From Panopea generosa (lineage: Eukaryota > Mollusca > Bivalvia > Adapedonta > Hiatellidae): a DNA stretch of 64,000 nt. A program made the position numbers and the translations under genes. This document shows positions 61,258 to 64,000 of this stretch, one piece after another. How positions within the stretch are numbered: position 1 is the first letter of the stretch; every line of letters starts with the position of its first letter. The stretch is taken from positions 20,523,514 to 20,587,513 of the forward strand of contig CM055911.1 of assembly GCA_029582155.1 (NCBI GenBank), given 5' to 3'. The notes under the pieces were generated by a model. That model did not search any database. It was not told the origin of the DNA and saw nothing but the letters and a program-made list of their open reading frames with translations.

Positions 61258-61541
61258 ATTGATTGATTGAATATTTAGCGTCATTTTTATGCCATCAAGG
61301 GCTAACAGACGATCAGTTAACCTAACCACTGTTTCCTGGTATCAACCAGTACTCGAGCACACCCCGTCTCCGCAAGTAACTGATAACTTTCCCACTTGAA
61401 TCAGTGGTGAGAGACGAATGATAATGAGACACAATGTCGTATATCAATCATCACGGAGACTGTTGCCGGGCTGGGGATTCGAACTCACGACCCCTGGATT
61501 GATAGTCAGACGCGTAACCGACTGAGCTAATCGGGCCCGGC
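61258..61541 (-). mobile_element. tRNA-derived SINE of the main family, full length
   Basis: Complete from the gattgattgaat tail to the head ending gagctaatcgggcccggc. A-box and B-box are both well preserved (on the minus strand TTAGCTCAGTCGGTTACGCG and GAGTTCGAATCCCC), better than in the copy at 3541. It ends about 50 bp from the ShKT exon at 61592. Confidence 0.9.
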
Positions 61542-61591
61542 TACACTAACTAAAGTAAGTACATGTATTAACACAGTATTAAATCGCTTAC

Positions 61592-61732
61592 TGGTACAGT
61601 GGTCAAGCTGACAATATCCCCTGCAGTTCTCATATGCCCAGATATAGTATGACTGGGATGTGCACAAAAGTCCATTGTCATATTCTTCACAATTCGTTAG
61701 TTTGTTTTCGCATTCACTCCCTGTTAGAACCT
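61592..61732 (-). CDS. ShKT domain exon (second in gene order)
   Basis: 141 bases, phase 1-1. The acceptor is ttgttgtacttttag (AG at 61734-61733) and the donor GTAAGC starts at 61591. It encodes ECENKLTNCEEYDNGLLC, then YENCRGYCQLDHC; six cysteines in ShKT order, with a slightly long spacing between the third and fourth. It opens with VLTGS, suggesting a short linker before the module. Confidence 0.8.
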
Positions 61733-61837
61733 CTAAAAGTACAACAATAACAACTTGGCATGTGTTTAGCAAGTCTGTACTCTCCCTTGCTCTCGTCATA
61801 AATGACTTAGTAGTAGTCTGACATAGGATCGAATATC

Positions 61838-62800
61838 ACATTATCACAATATCGCAATATCACATTATCACACTATTACAATATCACAATATTGCAATAT
61901 CACACTATCACAATATCACACTACCGCAACATCGCATTATCACATTATAACACTATTACAATATTACAATATCACACTATCACTATATCATATTATTACA
62001 TCATCAAACTGTCATACTATCACACTATCACACCGTCACAATACCACACTATCACAATATCACAATAGTACAATATCATATGATTACACCATCATACTGT
62101 CATACTATCATAATATAACACCGTCACAATATCACACTATCACAATATCATTTTATTACTCTATCATACTGTCATACTATCACAATATCACACCGTCACA
62201 ATATCACACTGCCACACTGTCACACTTTCACACTATCGCAATATTACACCATCACACTATCACAATATCGTTATACATCACTATTATACTATCTCAATAT
62301 CACACCAACAAACTTTCAGACTATCACAATATCACTATCACACTGTCACAATATCACACTGTCATAACATCACATCATCACACTATCACAATATTACAAT
62401 ATCGTATGATCACACCATCATACTGTCATACTATCATGATATCACACCGTCACAATATCACACTATCACAATATCATTTTATAACATCATCATACTGTCA
62501 TACTGTCACAATATCACACCGTCATAATATCACACTGCCACACTGTCACACTATCACACTATCGCAATATTACACCATCACAATATCACAATATCGTAAT
62601 ATCACACTATTATACTATTTCAATATCACAATATCAAACTATCACAATATCACACTGTCACAATATCACACTATCACATTATAACACTATCACATTGTTA
62701 CACTGTCACAATATCACACTATCACACTGTAATAACATCACATCATAACTCTATCACAATATCACAATATCACAATATCACACCATCACACTATAATCAA
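61838..62800. repeat. Microsatellite of atcacaat/atcacact words
   Basis: About 1 kb of the 8-bp words atcacaat, atcacact, and variants (atcacacc, gtcacact, atcatact). Blocks such as ccgtcacaatatcacac recur. The 92-codon frame inside is repetitive noise. Confidence 0.93.
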
Positions 62801-63684
62801 TAGTAACAATAGCAATGAGCAGTTAGACGTTATTTTTTCGACTGTCGATATTTAAGGGTTTTATTTTTTAATAGTGAAGGCTAAATCAAACATTTTGTGT
62901 CTGAGTTTAGTATATCAAATATTACACTTGACCGCCACAGATTATTGAAAAACGATGTCGTGAATCGTTAAACTATTTGAATAGTTCATAACAATATACA
63001 TGTTGACTTCTTTATAAAGGATTCCACAGAAGGGGACGGTAAGCTAGTGTGACAGTATGAGTTTTTACTAAAATTTATTATAATCATGGAAGATGGTATG
63101 TCCACGAGATGGCATTTAATTGGTAAACTTTTTTGTTTTGGTGGCTGTTGGTGGGGTGAAGGGTCAACAAACTGACATGTTCAATAGACAAAATTAACAA
63201 AAAATGTTTCCAATGAATACGTTGCTTTCAAAGAAACTATCAGTATTATCCCACAAATGCAATATTAATCAATTCACATTAAAATTATATGCCCAGAATG
63301 TTACATTAGTAATCAACTAGTCGCCATTCGGTGCGGCTAATTTTGCACCAACGGCTTTGATTTTGGATTATTTACACAGCAACGCTGCGTTCAGCGCCGG
63401 TAAACATCAAACACGTGTAATGCCTGGCTCCCTAAACATATAGCGTACTGTATGCTAACTTGAGATAGAGCCAGTGTCCAGGAACATGTTAGCTAACGTT
63501 ACCAAACGTTTTTTTAACCGAACTGAACGCAGCCCGGCACAATCTGGACTGTGTTTATGTAATTTAATTCACAAGGCACGATTGTAAACGAAACGAACTC
63601 TAAATGGCCATCCGTCCTGCAGACGTCTCCCACATGGGTAATAACGCTTTGTTGAAGTTTATAAGTTTATATACAAGGACTCAC
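62801..63684. other. Presumed intron DNA
   Basis: No module recognised; 63330-63620 is less AT-rich. Confidence 0.3.
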
Positions 63685-63801
63685 TTGGTGTGCAAAAACC
63701 ACAATAGAGAGCACAATGTGACTGAGCCCACGCCCTATACACGTCCTGTGTGCACGCTTGACGTCCATAATGGCTGCACGTGTCGATAGTATCTGCACAC
63801 A
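63685..63801 (-). CDS. ShKT domain exon (first in gene order)
   Basis: 117 bases, phase 1-1. Acceptor tttatatccactgtag (AG at 63803-63802) and donor GTGAGT starting at 63684. It encodes VCADTIDTCSHYGRQAC then SHCALYCGFC, a complete six-cysteine ShKT module. It is the most upstream recognisable exon on this strand; a signal peptide or enzymatic domain would lie beyond the window's right edge. The surrounding longer open frame (to 63895) reads through intron. Confidence 0.85.
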
Positions 63802-64000
63802 CTACAGTGGATATAAATATTTGAATACAATAACAGTAATACACATTGTGATACTTTTTACTCTGCTGGATCATTCGTTTGAACATTATATACATTAACT
63901 AATTTTGTTAAAAATGGACAGACACAAGAAATTGAAACAAACCAAAATGCGAAAAAATTGGTCTTGTGCATAATTGACTCAACAACGTTCTTTGTATAAT

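Noticed and set aside
3541-61541. tRNA genes at the tRNA-like sequences
   Set aside because: They have A- and B-boxes, but each is followed by a shared SINE body and the arms do not form a cloverleaf. They are SINE heads.
57524-63801. ShKT exons as venom toxin genes
   Set aside because: ShKT modules are common in secreted and matrix proteins of animals. Several modules in a multi-exon, possibly mosaic gene with TSP1 do not indicate a short toxin peptide.

Overview
The window looks like nuclear DNA of a bivalve mollusc or a close lophotrochozoan. It is AT-rich, its recognisable coding sequence is split into short exons with GT-AG borders, and it carries secreted-protein domains common in molluscs (C1q, TSP1, ShKT). 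It is saturated with tRNA-derived SINEs, relics of LINE, Ty3/Gypsy and mariner elements, and long minisatellites. Nothing bacterial is present. The species assignment is inference.

Layout. 0-6.4 kb: relic of a non-LTR retrotransposon, two tRNA-derived SINEs, a possible piggyBac scrap, otherwise featureless DNA. 6.44-10.84 kb: a 4.4-kb minisatellite of 25/27-bp units. 10.8-16.1 kb: noncoding DNA, SINEs, a decayed LINE reverse transcriptase and a 262-bp tandem duplication. 16.2-18.8 kb: the last two exons (minus strand) of an alpha-1,6-fucosyltransferase (FUT8-like) gene. Their intron is almost entirely a 36-bp minisatellite whose unit is a copy of the exon end plus its splice donor. 19.4-21.8 kb: a 34-bp array followed by a 39-bp array. 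22.8-24.4 kb: a near-perfect hairpin and an inverted pair of MITE-like elements.

24.56-31.3 kb and 35.68-45.4 kb are two direct copies of one segment (about 6.7 and 9.7 kb). They differ mainly because an internal 26-bp minisatellite has about 53 units in the first copy and about 169 in the second. A promoter-like block with CCAAT, E-box and ETS-like sites is kept in both copies. I found no convincing protein gene in the duplicated segment.

47.7-63.8 kb, minus strand: exons for three ShKT domains, two TSP1 repeats and a terminal C1q domain, in that transcriptional order. Every internal exon is phase 1-1 and the C1q exon is entered in phase 1, so all six could splice in frame into one secreted mosaic protein. 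This joining is a hypothesis; two or three separate genes are possible. A broken Ty3/Gypsy element lies antisense between the last TSP1 exon and the C1q exon. A mariner relic, full-length and partial SINEs, a 184-bp tandem repeat and a 1-kb microsatellite fill the other presumed introns.

The most notable observation is the fucosyltransferase intron, where about 50 tandem copies of an exon-intron junction present a ladder of GTAAGT donor sites behind the genuine one. The second is the possible ShKT-TSP1-C1q mosaic gene.
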